From assembly GCF_021440085.1 (NCBI RefSeq), contig NZ_JAKCPW010000001.1, positions 682,001-746,000 on the forward strand: a stretch of DNA of 64,000 nt, given 5' to 3'. The notes below the pieces were generated by a model. The model was not told the origin of the DNA. It did not search any database and was given only the letters and a program-made list of their open reading frames with translations. Source of the stretch: Dyadobacter sp. CY261 (GTDB lineage: Bacteria > Bacteroidota > Bacteroidia > Cytophagales > Spirosomataceae). The position numbers and the translations under genes were made by a program. Shown one piece after another: positions 26,708 to 35,577 of the stretch (positions are counted from its first letter, which is position 1; each line of letters starts with the position of its first letter).

Positions 26708-27523
26708 TTAGTTTTCAGTGATATTGCTGATTAGCCAGCCCGAATTTTCTTTTTCCCTAATAAACTCGCCAAGTTCTATTTCCCAGTTGGCTGCTTTCAG
26801 GAAGATCCTGTTGAAAACTACTGCTTGGGGTATCAGACCGCCGTCCCGCAAAGCATTCTCGACCTGCCACCATGCATCGTCGAGACAATCCCGGCAATGC
26901 GTGAAAGGCACCAGGCTCTGATAATCGTGCAAGCCACGCAAAAACGGCAGGAAACTCACCTCGTTGGAGTTGGGCGGAAGTGCTACTTCACTTCGCGCAT
27001 CGGCAACCTGACGTGTTTCTACCTTCTCTTTTGCCAGGGTTTTCAGTTTATCGACTTTCACAACATGCCAGAATGCAGCGCTGTCGGCCGTGTAATCTTT
27101 TTTTAGATGGACAATTAAGGTGTCCTGTAAATCCTTATAAGCCATGAGGATGCCTATTACAGCATGCGCTATGCCCCGTTTGGAGATTTTGAAAGTTCCT
27201 GTGTCGCTTGCTCGAATGAATGCATTTACCTGATTGGTATAGGGATGAGACGCGCGCCCTTTTTGCGCCAGCCTTTTGTCATCTTCATCGAATAGCGCCA
27301 GCAGTGCCATTTCCCTGCCATCTGTCAACAACGCAGCCTTGTTAAACCGATCTATGAATTCACTTATATGTTTGATCTGCCTGGTCATGAAAGGTTCTGG
27401 CGCACGTTTCGAGGTTTTGCGGTGGTTCACGGTATCGCCCAGCGGCAACACTACCTGGGCATTTGCTTGCAAGCAGGCAATGAGGCATACCAGGAGCCAG
27501 CCCTTCTTCATACCGGTCCTCAT
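26708..27523 (-). CDS. Unknown exported protein
   Basis: This 271-residue protein has a signal peptide (GWLLVCLIACLQANAQ) and no family I recognise. The start at 27523 is favoured because its ATG overlaps the TGA of the upstream gene (ATGA), a sign of translational coupling; ATG 27511 is the alternative. The sequence is mostly helical, with a CRDC motif (FTHCRDCLDDAWW) that might bind a metal or form a disulfide. It belongs to the peptidase cluster by position and strand. Confidence 0.58.
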   Translation of the reverse strand: MRTGMKKGWLLVCLIACLQANAQVVLPLGDTVNHRKTSKRAPEPFMTRQIKHISEFIDRFNKAALLTDGREMALLALFDEDDKRLAQKGRASHPYTNQVNAFIRASDTGTFKISKRGIAHAVIGILMAYKDLQDTLIVHLKKDYTADSAAFWHVVKVDKLKTLAKEKVETRQVADARSEVALPPNSNEVSFLPFLRGLHDYQSLVPFTHCRDCLDDAWWQVENALRDGGLIPQAVVFNRIFLKAANWEIELGEFIREKENSGWLISNITEN

Positions 27524-28128
27524 GGGAAACCTGGGATAGGGACAGTGTCTTTCACGGTGATATCGCCGAAGAATATCTTCATATCTTCCTTGCCAGCCTG
27601 CGCGTACACCGCTGCGCTTTGGGCTGTCACGCGGATATCCTTGCGGTCGCGACTGCCATACACGAGATTACCTTTCGCATCCATTCCCTTAAATTGCTGA
27701 TAATAAGTGGCGGTAGCGTGATAGTTGCCGTCAGTACCTTTCTCGAATTCCGAAACCACGGCAGCGTCATAATAAGTGATCTCTACCTTGTCGAACTTTA
27801 CGTTCATCAGGTTTTTAAAATAAATCCGCACCGGGACCGAAGATATTTTTCCATTCCTCCGTGATACCTGCACATAAGGCGAGCGTCTTTTGCCATTTAG
27901 CAAATAATCCTTCTCAAAAAGGCTTACAGCTAGTTCCACGGCCTGCTCACGTTGTGCGAGGGAGAGACTTTTGTCTCCGATAAGCGAAATGTAAAGTTGC
28001 AGGTCGTTCACGCGCTGGTTTGTGAGTTTCCGGAATTCTTCCAGCCGTTTTTCGTTCATGTCGGGTTGTGCGGATAACTGCCCAGCACCGGCAAATAGAG
28101 TTAGGAGGAGGTAAACATATTTCATCAT
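27520..28128 (-). CDS. Unknown exported protein
   Basis: This 202-residue protein has a signal peptide (LLLTLFAGAGQLSAQ). Two adjacent ATG codons at 28128 and 28125 are both possible starts. An N-terminal helical stretch (MNEKRLEEFRKLTNQRVNDL) precedes a beta-rich part with VRIYFKNLMNVKFDKVEITYY, giving a small cystatin-like or NTF2-like impression that I cannot confirm. It is 21 bases downstream of the second caspase gene and overlaps the next gene by 4 bases. The function is unknown. Confidence 0.58.
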   Translation of the reverse strand: MMKYVYLLLTLFAGAGQLSAQPDMNEKRLEEFRKLTNQRVNDLQLYISLIGDKSLSLAQREQAVELAVSLFEKDYLLNGKRRSPYVQVSRRNGKISSVPVRIYFKNLMNVKFDKVEITYYDAAVVSEFEKGTDGNYHATATYYQQFKGMDAKGNLVYGSRDRKDIRVTAQSAAVYAQAGKEDMKIFFGDITVKDTVPIPGFP

Positions 28129-28149
28129 GATCTTATTCGGATAATTGGC

Positions 28150-29265
28150 TTACTGCTTCTTCCTGATCTCCTGCAGTGTCACCAGGTCATAGGTGCATCC
28201 TTGTCCGAGCGTAGAAAGTCGCTCAACGAAGTTGAATTCGTCGATCAGCGGTGCGGTGTTCACGACCCGCTTCAGAAAGTGGTCGATCGGCTGGGTTTCC
28301 ACCGGTTTTTCAGGATCGCTCATGTAGATACTCACTTGCGCGGCCAGATTGAAAAAAACTTTCTGACCGAGCGTCCGCAACTTATTACGTTCATTGAAAC
28401 TCAGCTTTTCATCCGCCAGAACGTTTAGAAAACGGTTGATTTCCGTGAAACTGGCTTGTGGGCAGGGCAACACCGTTTCAGGAAAGCTGCGCACCCACTG
28501 CGAATGGTGTTTTAGCGAGTCGGGGAAACTTTTCAGGCTTTCCTGCAAGCGATTTTCGGCGTCGGTCAGCAACGTTTCCCAGGATACATGGGTATTGTGA
28601 TTTTCAGCGTAAGCCAGCGCCTGCTTCCAGGTGTTGGTGTAAAAGCTGCCGTCGTTGGGGTGCGCGGTAGCCCGCTCCCCCTTTTTTGAGCTGCTAATAA
28701 GCAGATCGCCATTGGCTTCCACGAAAAGTTTGTGAAGGATCAGGCTGTCCTGTGTCACAGTGATCCCTTTCAACACCGGTGTTGCTGACCGCATGCTGCG
28801 CGTTTCAGAGAAGAGGTTGTTACAGCAATCGCCTAGGGTCAGGCAAAAACGTGGCTTTTTTTCTTTCAAAAGCCTGTGAACCGTTTCCAGTTCCAGGTTT
28901 TCATCCTTGAGATAAAGAATAGGGAAGTTGCTTGTTTCAGTGGTGGTATTGATTCCGTGTCCTGTATAATAGAAAAAAATAATGTCTTCCGGTTGGCATT
29001 GTATTTTTAAAATGGCCTCCTGGATGCCGTTTTTGCCAAATTTGTCCTGAATGCAAATGACTTCCTGGTAATTGTATTTGATTTTGTTAGAAATGGTCCG
29101 CAATGTGCCCGACATTTCTTCCATGTCTTTTTCACAACTGACACCCAGGGAGGGGTCTTTGGTGTCGGCAACTAGAACGGCGTAGAAATTTTGACTGTAA
29201 GATAACCTACTGATAAGCAGAAATATAACTAACGTGCACACCGAGCGATAAGTGCGCAACGACAT
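28150..29265 (-). CDS. Second caspase-like (C14) peptidase, diverged
   Basis: This is a predicted exported caspase-fold protein of 371 residues. ATG 29265 gives a normal signal peptide (SVCTLVIFLLISRLSYSQ); ATG 29274 or a start at 29358 would only add residues before it. The p20-like domain begins NFYAVLVADTKDPSL, with His103 in YYTGHG and Cys147 in LTLGDCCNN. The nucleophile region GDCC differs from the usual DAC(R), so substrate choice may differ. The C-terminal 200 residues are helical without a known domain. It is the first gene of the long peptidase unit that ends at the terminator near 20.7 kb. Confidence 0.8.
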   Translation of the reverse strand: MSLRTYRSVCTLVIFLLISRLSYSQNFYAVLVADTKDPSLGVSCEKDMEEMSGTLRTISNKIKYNYQEVICIQDKFGKNGIQEAILKIQCQPEDIIFFYYTGHGINTTTETSNFPILYLKDENLELETVHRLLKEKKPRFCLTLGDCCNNLFSETRSMRSATPVLKGITVTQDSLILHKLFVEANGDLLISSSKKGERATAHPNDGSFYTNTWKQALAYAENHNTHVSWETLLTDAENRLQESLKSFPDSLKHHSQWVRSFPETVLPCPQASFTEINRFLNVLADEKLSFNERNKLRTLGQKVFFNLAAQVSIYMSDPEKPVETQPIDHFLKRVVNTAPLIDEFNFVERLSTLGQGCTYDLVTLQEIRKKQ

Positions 29266-29327
29266 GAACGTCATGCTGGTAGGATGAAGAGTTAGCACTT
29301 GGATAGAGGGTATATATTTCAACATAG

Positions 29328-29359
29328 GCAATATATCACATGAATTTGCGTCCAACAAA
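29328..29359 (-). promoter_or_regulatory. Candidate Bacteroidota-type promoter for the peptidase unit
   Basis: On the minus strand a TTTG (29359-29356) is followed after 20 bases by TATATTGC (29335-29328). This partly matches the TTTG / TAnnTTTG promoter pattern of the phylum. It lies 50-60 bases ahead of the two likely ATG starts, which also argues against the start at 29358. The -7 match is imperfect. Confidence 0.25.
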
Positions 29360-29493
29360 TAAACATTGAATTGATTAAAGTAAGTGAATTGCCACGAGTA
29401 AATTTTGTCTCTTTTTCAATAAAAAGGGAAATGTTATCAAACGGTTTGAATGAATTAATAACAATGTTTATAATACTTTTGAAGATATTCGTT

Positions 29494-30339
29494 TTACCCC
29501 TTTTCCGGCCCGGAACTGGCCCAAAGCAATTCGGGAAAGTCATTTAGCTTTTTACCTTTGTACATCCTTATAAACCGGCGCTGTTCTTCGAGCCCATTCG
29601 ATTTTGCCCAGCGTAATGCCGCTTTGTTTGCAACCGGAATGTCCACATAAACGGGGAGCCCATTGAAATGGTGGAGCATAGCGTCGCAAAGTTGCCGCCC
29701 GGCCTCCGGTGTGGAAGCAACGGCCGGGCCGATCTGTACCGCGGTCCGTCCCTTGCGTGACCCGGCGTATGCCAGGCCGTCTTCTAAAAGCGAATAGTAG
29801 AAGCTATTAGCCTGTACGAGCGAGTGCAGGAATGTCTCGCGGCGGGTGGCAGTGACGCGAAAATCCAGCGCGAATAGGGGCGAGGCCGGGGTATTCGGTG
29901 CCCAGCGCATGGCTTCGTCGCTAGCACTTCCGGTAGCCTTGGCTATTCCTTTCATGCGCACTACTTCGTATTCTTGTTTAAACCCCAATTTTTCATAAAG
30001 ACCTTTCCCTAACATGGTCGCGTCGAGACGCTGGCTTTCGATTTTGAGGCTGTCGAGATGATCCATTGCATGTTCCATTAGCTTTTGTCCGATACCCTGG
30101 TTGCGCGCCGCAGTGTCCACGAGTACCATGGCGATCCATGCTACGACGTCGAAACAGCAGGTAGTAATCGTTCCAGCTGGTAAGCCGTTCTGCTCGGCCA
30201 GAAAGCAGCCTTCAGGATGGAGGGTAAGCGCACGGTGCCAGTCGGCTTCGAGCTGGTTCCAGCCGGCTTGCTGCACGAGATGCATTCCAAATGGAATGTC
30301 GGACAGCTGCATTTGTCTGATGGTAATGGGGCCTTTCAA
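29494..30339 (-). CDS. GNAT-family N-acetyltransferase with C-terminal second domain
   Basis: This is a 281-residue acetyltransferase starting at TTG 30339; the first in-frame ATG, at residue 10, would cut into the first strand (ITIRQMQLSDIP). The N-terminal GNAT domain shows MVLVDTAARNQGIGQKLMEHA, the R/Q-x-x-G-x-G/A acetyl-CoA loop, and LYEKLGFKQEYEVVRM. The C-terminal 130 residues (PVYVDIPVANKAALRWAKSNG) match the second domain of two-domain GNAT proteins of the YitI-like kind. The acceptor is unknown. It is on the same strand as the peptidase cluster but 230 bases upstream and probably separate. Confidence 0.85.
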   Translation of the reverse strand: MKGPITIRQMQLSDIPFGMHLVQQAGWNQLEADWHRALTLHPEGCFLAEQNGLPAGTITTCCFDVVAWIAMVLVDTAARNQGIGQKLMEHAMDHLDSLKIESQRLDATMLGKGLYEKLGFKQEYEVVRMKGIAKATGSASDEAMRWAPNTPASPLFALDFRVTATRRETFLHSLVQANSFYYSLLEDGLAYAGSRKGRTAVQIGPAVASTPEAGRQLCDAMLHHFNGLPVYVDIPVANKAALRWAKSNGLEEQRRFIRMYKGKKLNDFPELLWASSGPEKG

Positions 30340-30672
30340 TGGATTGAGAAATTATATTATAAGTAATAATTAATTAAAATATAATCGCTTTCATCTCGTG
30401 TTCCTAATCTCAAACTTGAATCTTTCTGTCGATATTTTCTTTTCTAAACGTATCATTATCACCGCGTTGATCCCCATTCTATATGTTCACGTGCGTGTAG
30501 GTGCTGTATCCGTTTTAGACTTTGATGAAAGATGCCGCAAAAAAAATGTCAGCGTAGGTCGTTCATTCTCAGACCGGCAGCACCGGGCAGGAATAACTTT
30601 TACATCACGCTTTCCAACCAAAGCAATGCGGTTTTGCATCAATAAGTTGATTTTGAAACCAAATAAAAACTC
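30340..30672. other. Intergenic region, AT-rich, no gene seen
   Basis: These 333 bases separate the divergent GNAT and lipoprotein genes. The first 60 bases are very AT-rich and probably hold a promoter. Open frames across it have no protein-like composition, and no repeat or RNA was recognised. Confidence 0.6.
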
Positions 30673-31383
30673 ATGAAAAAGTTAATCCTATTACTCGGAC
30701 TGCCGTTCCTGTTTCTCTCTTGTAGTGAAGACGACAACGACGTCGTGCTGCCACCGCAGTTGGAGCTCAACGACCAGTTCAACGGTGACAAGAAGGGGTG
30801 GACAGCCGGTTTTGCCGATCATCCTGTGAAGATGGAGTCCGACTGGAAACTCGAAGAAGGCATCGCAAACCTGCCAGCGCCGCTGGATACCCAGAAAAAG
30901 GGGTTCCGAATTTCTGGCAACAATCACAGCGACGACCTGTTTATGTATTTCAAAAAGAAAATGGGCGGTCTGAAACCCAACACCGAATACAGTGCGGCAT
31001 TTACATTGGAATTCGCTTCTGATGTGCCTTCGACCGGTTGGTCAGGCGTAGGCGGGGCACCCAACTCGGTAAGCGTAGGAATCGGCGCGGTGCCTGTTGA
31101 GCCAAAAACAACGGTTGATAACCTGGATCATTATCGTATGAACATCGACAAGATCCAGCAGAAGGCCGACGGCAAGGACATGAAGGTCATTGGAGACATT
31201 GGCAACGGTACCGACAAGGTTGGTTACAAGTTGCTCACCAAAACCGGAGAGTTCAAAGGAAAGACTGACGCAAACGGTACCCTATGGCTCATTTTCGGAA
31301 CCGATTCTGGCTTCGAAGCGACTACAACCTTATATTATACTTCTGTAAAAGTGAAGTTGACAGAAGGTGCTGCGGTGAAGTAA
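30673..31383 (+). CDS. Small exported lipoprotein of unknown function
   Basis: This is a 236-residue lipoprotein with a compact signal and lipobox LFLSC (Cys17), followed by an acidic stretch (SEDDNDV) that often directs surface export in Bacteroidota. The mature protein looks like a beta-sandwich (LNDQFNGDKKGWTAGFADHP, NTEYSAAFTLEFASDVPSTG, TLYYTSVKVKL), similar to carbohydrate-binding-like domains, without a firm family. It is monocistronic: a strong terminator follows its stop. Confidence 0.75.
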   Translation: MKKLILLLGLPFLFLSCSEDDNDVVLPPQLELNDQFNGDKKGWTAGFADHPVKMESDWKLEEGIANLPAPLDTQKKGFRISGNNHSDDLFMYFKKKMGGLKPNTEYSAAFTLEFASDVPSTGWSGVGGAPNSVSVGIGAVPVEPKTTVDNLDHYRMNIDKIQQKADGKDMKVIGDIGNGTDKVGYKLLTKTGEFKGKTDANGTLWLIFGTDSGFEATTTLYYTSVKVKLTEGAAVK

Positions 31384-31400
31384 TTTTGCTTTGGGAAAGG

Positions 31401-31430
31401 GCGCGACAGGTAACTGCCGCGCTTTTTTTA
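31401..31430 (+). terminator. Intrinsic terminator after the lipoprotein gene
   Basis: The stem GCGCG-A-CAG / CTG-C-CGCGC with a GTAA loop is followed by seven T. It overlaps the last codons of the convergent FKBP-like gene. Confidence 0.85.
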
Positions 31431-31850
31431 TAGTATTTTGTGCAAGATCAGCTTTATCACCAATGTCGAATCCGGGCTGACATTCGGCGGATAGCCCGAT
31501 CTTTTTACCAAATGCGGTGGTGCAGTAATTTCTTTTATTTCACCGGTTTTCATACCTACGAGTGCTTCGTCTACCGCCTGGGTAGCCTGATTTCCGCCGA
31601 TCAGCACTTTCACCGGATTGGCACTTTGTTCATTGGAATACAAGACTGTCCCGTTGCGGTAACGGGTTGTTTCCAAAAGCAAAATTTCCTGCCCGACTTT
31701 CGCACCAGGTCCGTGCCCTTTGGCTAAGATGCGGTATTCAAAGCCCGAAGGCGCTTTTTTCGTTCGGCCGGTTGAACAGCCCGACAACGAAGCGAGCAGT
31801 GCCAGTAGGTAAAATGGTAGTTTAAATCGGGTAGTTGTTGCCTGGGACAT
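31428..31850 (-). CDS. FKBP-type peptidyl-prolyl isomerase-like lipoprotein
   Basis: This is a 140-residue lipoprotein with lipobox LSGC (Cys25) and an FKBP-like domain: FEYRILAKGHGPGAKVGQEI, a central AVDEALVGMKTGEIKEITAP and a final DSTLVIKLILHKIL. It is predicted to help fold envelope proteins. Several active-site aromatic residues of FKBPs are not obvious, and VKVLIGGNQATQAVDEAL stands where the usual FxxG..VIxGW segment lies, so isomerase activity may be weak. It is divergent from the TlpA-like gene. Confidence 0.8.
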   Translation of the reverse strand: MSQATTTRFKLPFYLLALLASLSGCSTGRTKKAPSGFEYRILAKGHGPGAKVGQEILLLETTRYRNGTVLYSNEQSANPVKVLIGGNQATQAVDEALVGMKTGEIKEITAPPHLVKRSGYPPNVSPDSTLVIKLILHKIL

Positions 31851-31942
31851 ATGAAAGCGTTTAGTTTGGCCAAACCTAACCAGAGCGTGCGTACCTGTAC
31901 CCGAAGCTTTGGTAAAAGAATGTAAACGATTTGTAAAACTTG

Positions 31943-33157
31943 ATGAGACATTCAGACGTTCTCAGTCAGGTCGTGGCAACACAATCTGCCATTAATAGGT
32001 ATCTTATTGCATTGAACTTTACAGCGCGACAAGTGAGGACTTACCCATTCATCATTATCAGTTTCTGTTTTATTTTCAACTGCGTTCACGCGCAGGTGTC
32101 CCGAAAAACCCAAAATGGCTTTGTATTGTCGGGCCAGCTGACCAAATCCGCCGGTAAGAAAATTTACCTCTACGAGCGGGCCTTTTATAAAACAGAAAAC
32201 CGCGTCGACTCGACCAAAGCGGATGCATCAGGAAAATTTGTTTTTCGTGGATCCGTTTCCGAACCAACCTATTATTCTCTCCAAATCGGTGAGCAAGGCA
32301 TTGGCTTTTACATTGAAAACACCACCATGGAAATTGAAGGTACGGCCGACTCGCTTTACGCCGCTTCCGTGACCGGCTCGACCGAGGAGGCCATTCGGCA
32401 GAAATATGACGAAGCTTATCACAGTTTCGATTTCAACACACTGGCGCAGCAGGAAATAAATGCCCGCACCAAAGGCGATACTGCGGCATTGCGCATTGTG
32501 AAAAATCAGACGAAGCTGCTGGCCACGAAGGAAAGGCAGGCGATTTTGGCATTAATGAAGCAATACCCACTGTCGACGGCGTCGGTGAACCAGGTTGGAA
32601 ACTACATTGCCAGCCACCAGGCGTCGGACCTCGCTATTGCCGACTCGCTTTTAAAGCGCTACGAAGCATCGCCGATCAGAACTTCCGAGCAGGTCAGGTT
32701 TTTCAGGGGGGAATGGATGACTGCCGGGAAAACAGTGATTGGCCAACCTGCCATGGATTTCGAGCAACCCGATACCACCGGACGGCCCATCAAACTTTCC
32801 TCGTTTAGAGGTCAATATGTTTTGGTCGATTTCTGGGCAAGCTGGTGTGGCCCTTGCCGGGAGGAAAGCCCGTTCCTTGTAAAGGCCTATCAGGATTTTC
32901 ACAGTAGAAACTTCACCATTCTTTCCGTTTCCCTCGACAAAAGTAAGTCGCTGTGGCTAAAAGCCATCGCACAGGACAACCTGCGCTGGGCACATGTCGG
33001 GGATATGAAATACTGGAACAATGCCGTAGCCAAACAATATGCGATTAGCAGTATTCCTTTCAATATGCTGCTCGATCCGGAAGGTAAAATTCTTGCATTG
33101 AATTTACGGGGCGATGGTTTGTACGATTTTCTGCAATCGAATTTGCGTAACCATTGA
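31943..33157 (+). CDS. TlpA-like thiol-disulfide oxidoreductase with DUF4369-type N-domain
   Basis: This is an exported redox protein of about 404 residues. ATG 31943 is the only ATG start. An in-frame GTG at 32033 would give a much better signal peptide (RTYPFIIISFCFIFNCVHAQ) and is a serious alternative. The N-terminal part (GFVLSGQLTKSAGKKIYLYE, VDSTKADASGKFVFRGSV) is the DUF4369-type beta domain. The C-terminal AhpC/TlpA thioredoxin fold has FWASWCGPCREESPF with redox Cys at about 302 and 305, and the cis-Pro loop SSIPFNMLLDPEGKI. It is a typical Bacteroidota envelope thioredoxin. Its substrates are unknown. Confidence 0.9.
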   Translation: MRHSDVLSQVVATQSAINRYLIALNFTARQVRTYPFIIISFCFIFNCVHAQVSRKTQNGFVLSGQLTKSAGKKIYLYERAFYKTENRVDSTKADASGKFVFRGSVSEPTYYSLQIGEQGIGFYIENTTMEIEGTADSLYAASVTGSTEEAIRQKYDEAYHSFDFNTLAQQEINARTKGDTAALRIVKNQTKLLATKERQAILALMKQYPLSTASVNQVGNYIASHQASDLAIADSLLKRYEASPIRTSEQVRFFRGEWMTAGKTVIGQPAMDFEQPDTTGRPIKLSSFRGQYVLVDFWASWCGPCREESPFLVKAYQDFHSRNFTILSVSLDKSKSLWLKAIAQDNLRWAHVGDMKYWNNAVAKQYAISSIPFNMLLDPEGKILALNLRGDGLYDFLQSNLRNH

Positions 33158-33325
33158 CGATGTTCGACCGTTTACGTGGGGGAAAATCGGCTTGATTACC
33201 ATAGTGGCACCGTCGCATATCAGGCTATCCATCCGCTGGATTTTATGATGTAACCATTCAAATAATTAGACGCTTGCTCATTACGCGTTTTTTCATAAAA
33301 TTGCCTGCTACCATCCCCGACGCTA

Positions 33326-33682
33326 TTGGAAACTTATACACCCGGATTACACCTCATCGCAACCCTGCAATCTGAAAAAACGGCGTCACTGAGCCATTAT
33401 GCCGGCTTTAAGCAACTCGCCGACGAGCTCATCGCTGCACATAGCCTGCAAAAACTGGGAGAGATTTACCACAATTTCGAGCCAGGCGGCTTTACTGGCG
33501 TGGTCTGTCTGAGCGAAAGCCATTTGTCGGTACACACCTGGCCCGAGTTTGGGAAGGTGAATGTAGATATTTACCTGAGCAATTTCCAGCGCGTGAACGA
33601 CGGGGCCGTTAAAGCAATTTTTGAGCGGATAAGGGCCTATTTCGAGGCGGAAGTAGTTTTGGAAAACCAGATCAGCAGATGA
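33326..33682 (+). CDS. SpeD-family pyruvoyl-dependent decarboxylase with catalytic Cys replaced by Ser
   Basis: This 118-residue protein belongs to the class 1B S-adenosylmethionine decarboxylase (SpeD/SpeH) family. The self-cleavage motif is intact: SESHLSVHTWPE, with processing expected between Glu64 and Ser65 to form the pyruvoyl group, and catalytic His70. HNFEPGGFTGVV also matches the family. However, the segment that in SpeD reads V-D-V-[FY]-T-C-G reads VDIYLSN here, so the proton-donor Cys (C83 in the Thermotoga enzyme) is Ser85. It starts with TTG at 33326; the protein has no internal Met, and a stop lies just upstream. It overlaps the next gene by ATGA. The substrate may be AdoMet or another amino acid such as ornithine or arginine. 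Confidence 0.86.
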   Translation: METYTPGLHLIATLQSEKTASLSHYAGFKQLADELIAAHSLQKLGEIYHNFEPGGFTGVVCLSESHLSVHTWPEFGKVNVDIYLSNFQRVNDGAVKAIFERIRAYFEAEVVLENQISR

Positions 33683-35562
33683 GCATAGGGACTAGCAAAC
33701 TAGCGATTTGCCCTTCCTGCGGCAAACCGGTTTATTTTCAGGGTTCCAATAACCTCGCCGCCTGTGCCTGCCAGAAAGTGTGGTATCGGCAGGGCGACGA
33801 ACTGGTGCCTGTGCCCATGCGTATGCTCCATGCGCCAACCGACATCATCCAGCCGGGTACTACGGGAAGATGGAAGGACGTGGCATTTACCGTTACCGGC
33901 CGGATAAGGGTTCATTTTGAAGATAATGTATTCAATTACTGGACATTAAATTGCAACGACGGCGTGACGCGGCATCTGGCCGAAGGTTACGGAATGTACG
34001 CGGTCTGCGAAGTTTTGCCGTTCAAAGAGGCCGTCATCGCACGCAAATTCAGATCGGATGCGCAAAAGCTGCGGCTGCCAGACGACCGGGAGTTTTGGGT
34101 CACCGCAAGAAACGAACACCGGCTGATCGAAGTAGAAGGCAATGCGTTCGTGCCTGACCTACCAGATCGCTTCATCAGTATTGAAGGATCCTCGGATTCG
34201 GAACGTGTGGAACTGGTTGCATATGCCGAAGATGTGGCTGTGGTATTTGCCTGTCACGATATAGTGCCCGAAATGCTATTTCTCGGCAATACGCGGGATG
34301 TCGAACCGGCGGGAAGGCGATTTAGCTGCCAGAATTGCGCGGCTACGAACAACGTACTCACGTATCCGTATGCGCAAAGCTGGGTTTGCAACAAATGTGA
34401 AACCCGCCATTCTTTCACCGGCGAGGACTACGCGACACATGGCGGCCAGCATACGTCTTCGCAAAATTTTAGCTTCACCATTGGCGAGCGAATTACCCTG
34501 GAAGGTGGAAATTACCAGTTTGTAGGCATGGTTCAAAAATATGATATCGATTCGCGCGCTGATTATTGGCAAGAGTATACCCTGTTTAGCAAATTACACG
34601 GTTTTGCATTTCTGACCGAGTCGGATGGGCATTGGACGATTCTGAAAGAGACTAAAAATGCGCCAGCGCCATCGGATGCCCGCATGCATCAAATCGATTT
34701 TGATAATCAGAGTTTCCGGCGTTTTTCAAAATACCATTTCAGAATCCTCTATGCATTGGGCGAGTTTCCCGGCAATGTGTTTTCCATGCATGAGGAAACA
34801 GAGGCTATGGATTACATTGCCCCACCCGAAATATTGAGCATCGAAAAGGATTACAGGAAGCGGATTTCGTGGTTTCGAGGTAAGTACATTCGCCGGAAAG
34901 TCATCGCTTCACAAGTCAGCCAGACGCTTCCGCGGCAGGTAGGCATCGCGCCGGCGCAGCCTTCCTGGGTGAATATGAAAACGGAATCGATAGCGAAGTC
35001 GGGCATTGTTGCGCTACTTCTGGTAGTACTGGTACAGATGCTGACGGGCAGTTCGCATACCAACCGGGTCATTTTTAGTTCCACTTATGTTTTCAGCGAT
35101 TCACTCAATACTCAGACTTTTATCACAGAAAAATTTGAACTCGAAAAATGGAGCAGCGCGCTGGACCTGGATTTTTCGTCGCCGGTGGAGAATTCCTGGC
35201 TAGAACTCAATGCTACCCTGGTGAATGCGGTCGATGGCAGCGAATACAGTATGCAAAAAGGCGTGGAGTTCTATTCGGGATACGAGAGTGGTGAGCACTG
35301 GTCGGAAGGTGATCATGACGGCGTTATTCATTTTACCAAAATCCCTGCAGGTACCTACTTTTTAAAATTGACAGCCGCCCGCGATTCGAATATGTATTCC
35401 CAGGTAAGCGTTGTGAGTGCGAAACTTATCCATGACGCCATTTCGTACAGGAACATGTGGATCGTCATGCTCCTGGCCCTGGTATGGCCGTTGACGCTGG
35501 GGCTCTCGCGGTATTATTCCGAGAATACACGTTGGGGCAACAGTCCGTTTTCTAATTTTTGA
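33679..35562 (+). CDS. DUF4178-type membrane protein with two zinc ribbons
   Basis: This 627-residue protein combines two zinc ribbons, beta domains of the DUF4178 type and two TM helices. The first ribbon uses Cys11, Cys14, Cys29 and Cys31 (CPSC...CAC). The second, near residues 215-245, has CQNC...CNKC. Each ribbon precedes or follows a DUF4178-like unit (DVAFTVTGRIRVHFEDNVFN, and RITLEGGNYQFVGMVQKYDI with YWQEYTLFSKLHGFAFLTES). TM helices lie near 437-452 and 592-610, enclosing an extracytoplasmic beta domain. DUF4178 proteins are known from comparative genomics to sit with SpeD, DUF350 and spermidine synthase genes, but have no proven function. Its start overlaps the speD-like stop. Confidence 0.82.
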   Translation: MSIGTSKLAICPSCGKPVYFQGSNNLAACACQKVWYRQGDELVPVPMRMLHAPTDIIQPGTTGRWKDVAFTVTGRIRVHFEDNVFNYWTLNCNDGVTRHLAEGYGMYAVCEVLPFKEAVIARKFRSDAQKLRLPDDREFWVTARNEHRLIEVEGNAFVPDLPDRFISIEGSSDSERVELVAYAEDVAVVFACHDIVPEMLFLGNTRDVEPAGRRFSCQNCAATNNVLTYPYAQSWVCNKCETRHSFTGEDYATHGGQHTSSQNFSFTIGERITLEGGNYQFVGMVQKYDIDSRADYWQEYTLFSKLHGFAFLTESDGHWTILKETKNAPAPSDARMHQIDFDNQSFRRFSKYHFRILYALGEFPGNVFSMHEETEAMDYIAPPEILSIEKDYRKRISWFRGKYIRRKVIASQVSQTLPRQVGIAPAQPSWVNMKTESIAKSGIVALLLVVLVQMLTGSSHTNRVIFSSTYVFSDSLNTQTFITEKFELEKWSSALDLDFSSPVENSWLELNATLVNAVDGSEYSMQKGVEFYSGYESGEHWSEGDHDGVIHFTKIPAGTYFLKLTAARDSNMYSQVSVVSAKLIHDAISYRNMWIVMLLALVWPLTLGLSRYYSENTRWGNSPFSNF

Positions 35563-35577
35563 AACAAATCTCTGAGT

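Noticed and set aside
30398..30676. Small plus-strand open frame of 92 codons before the lipoprotein gene
   Set aside because: It lies in the promoter region, overlaps the lipoprotein start in another frame and has no domain or signal features.
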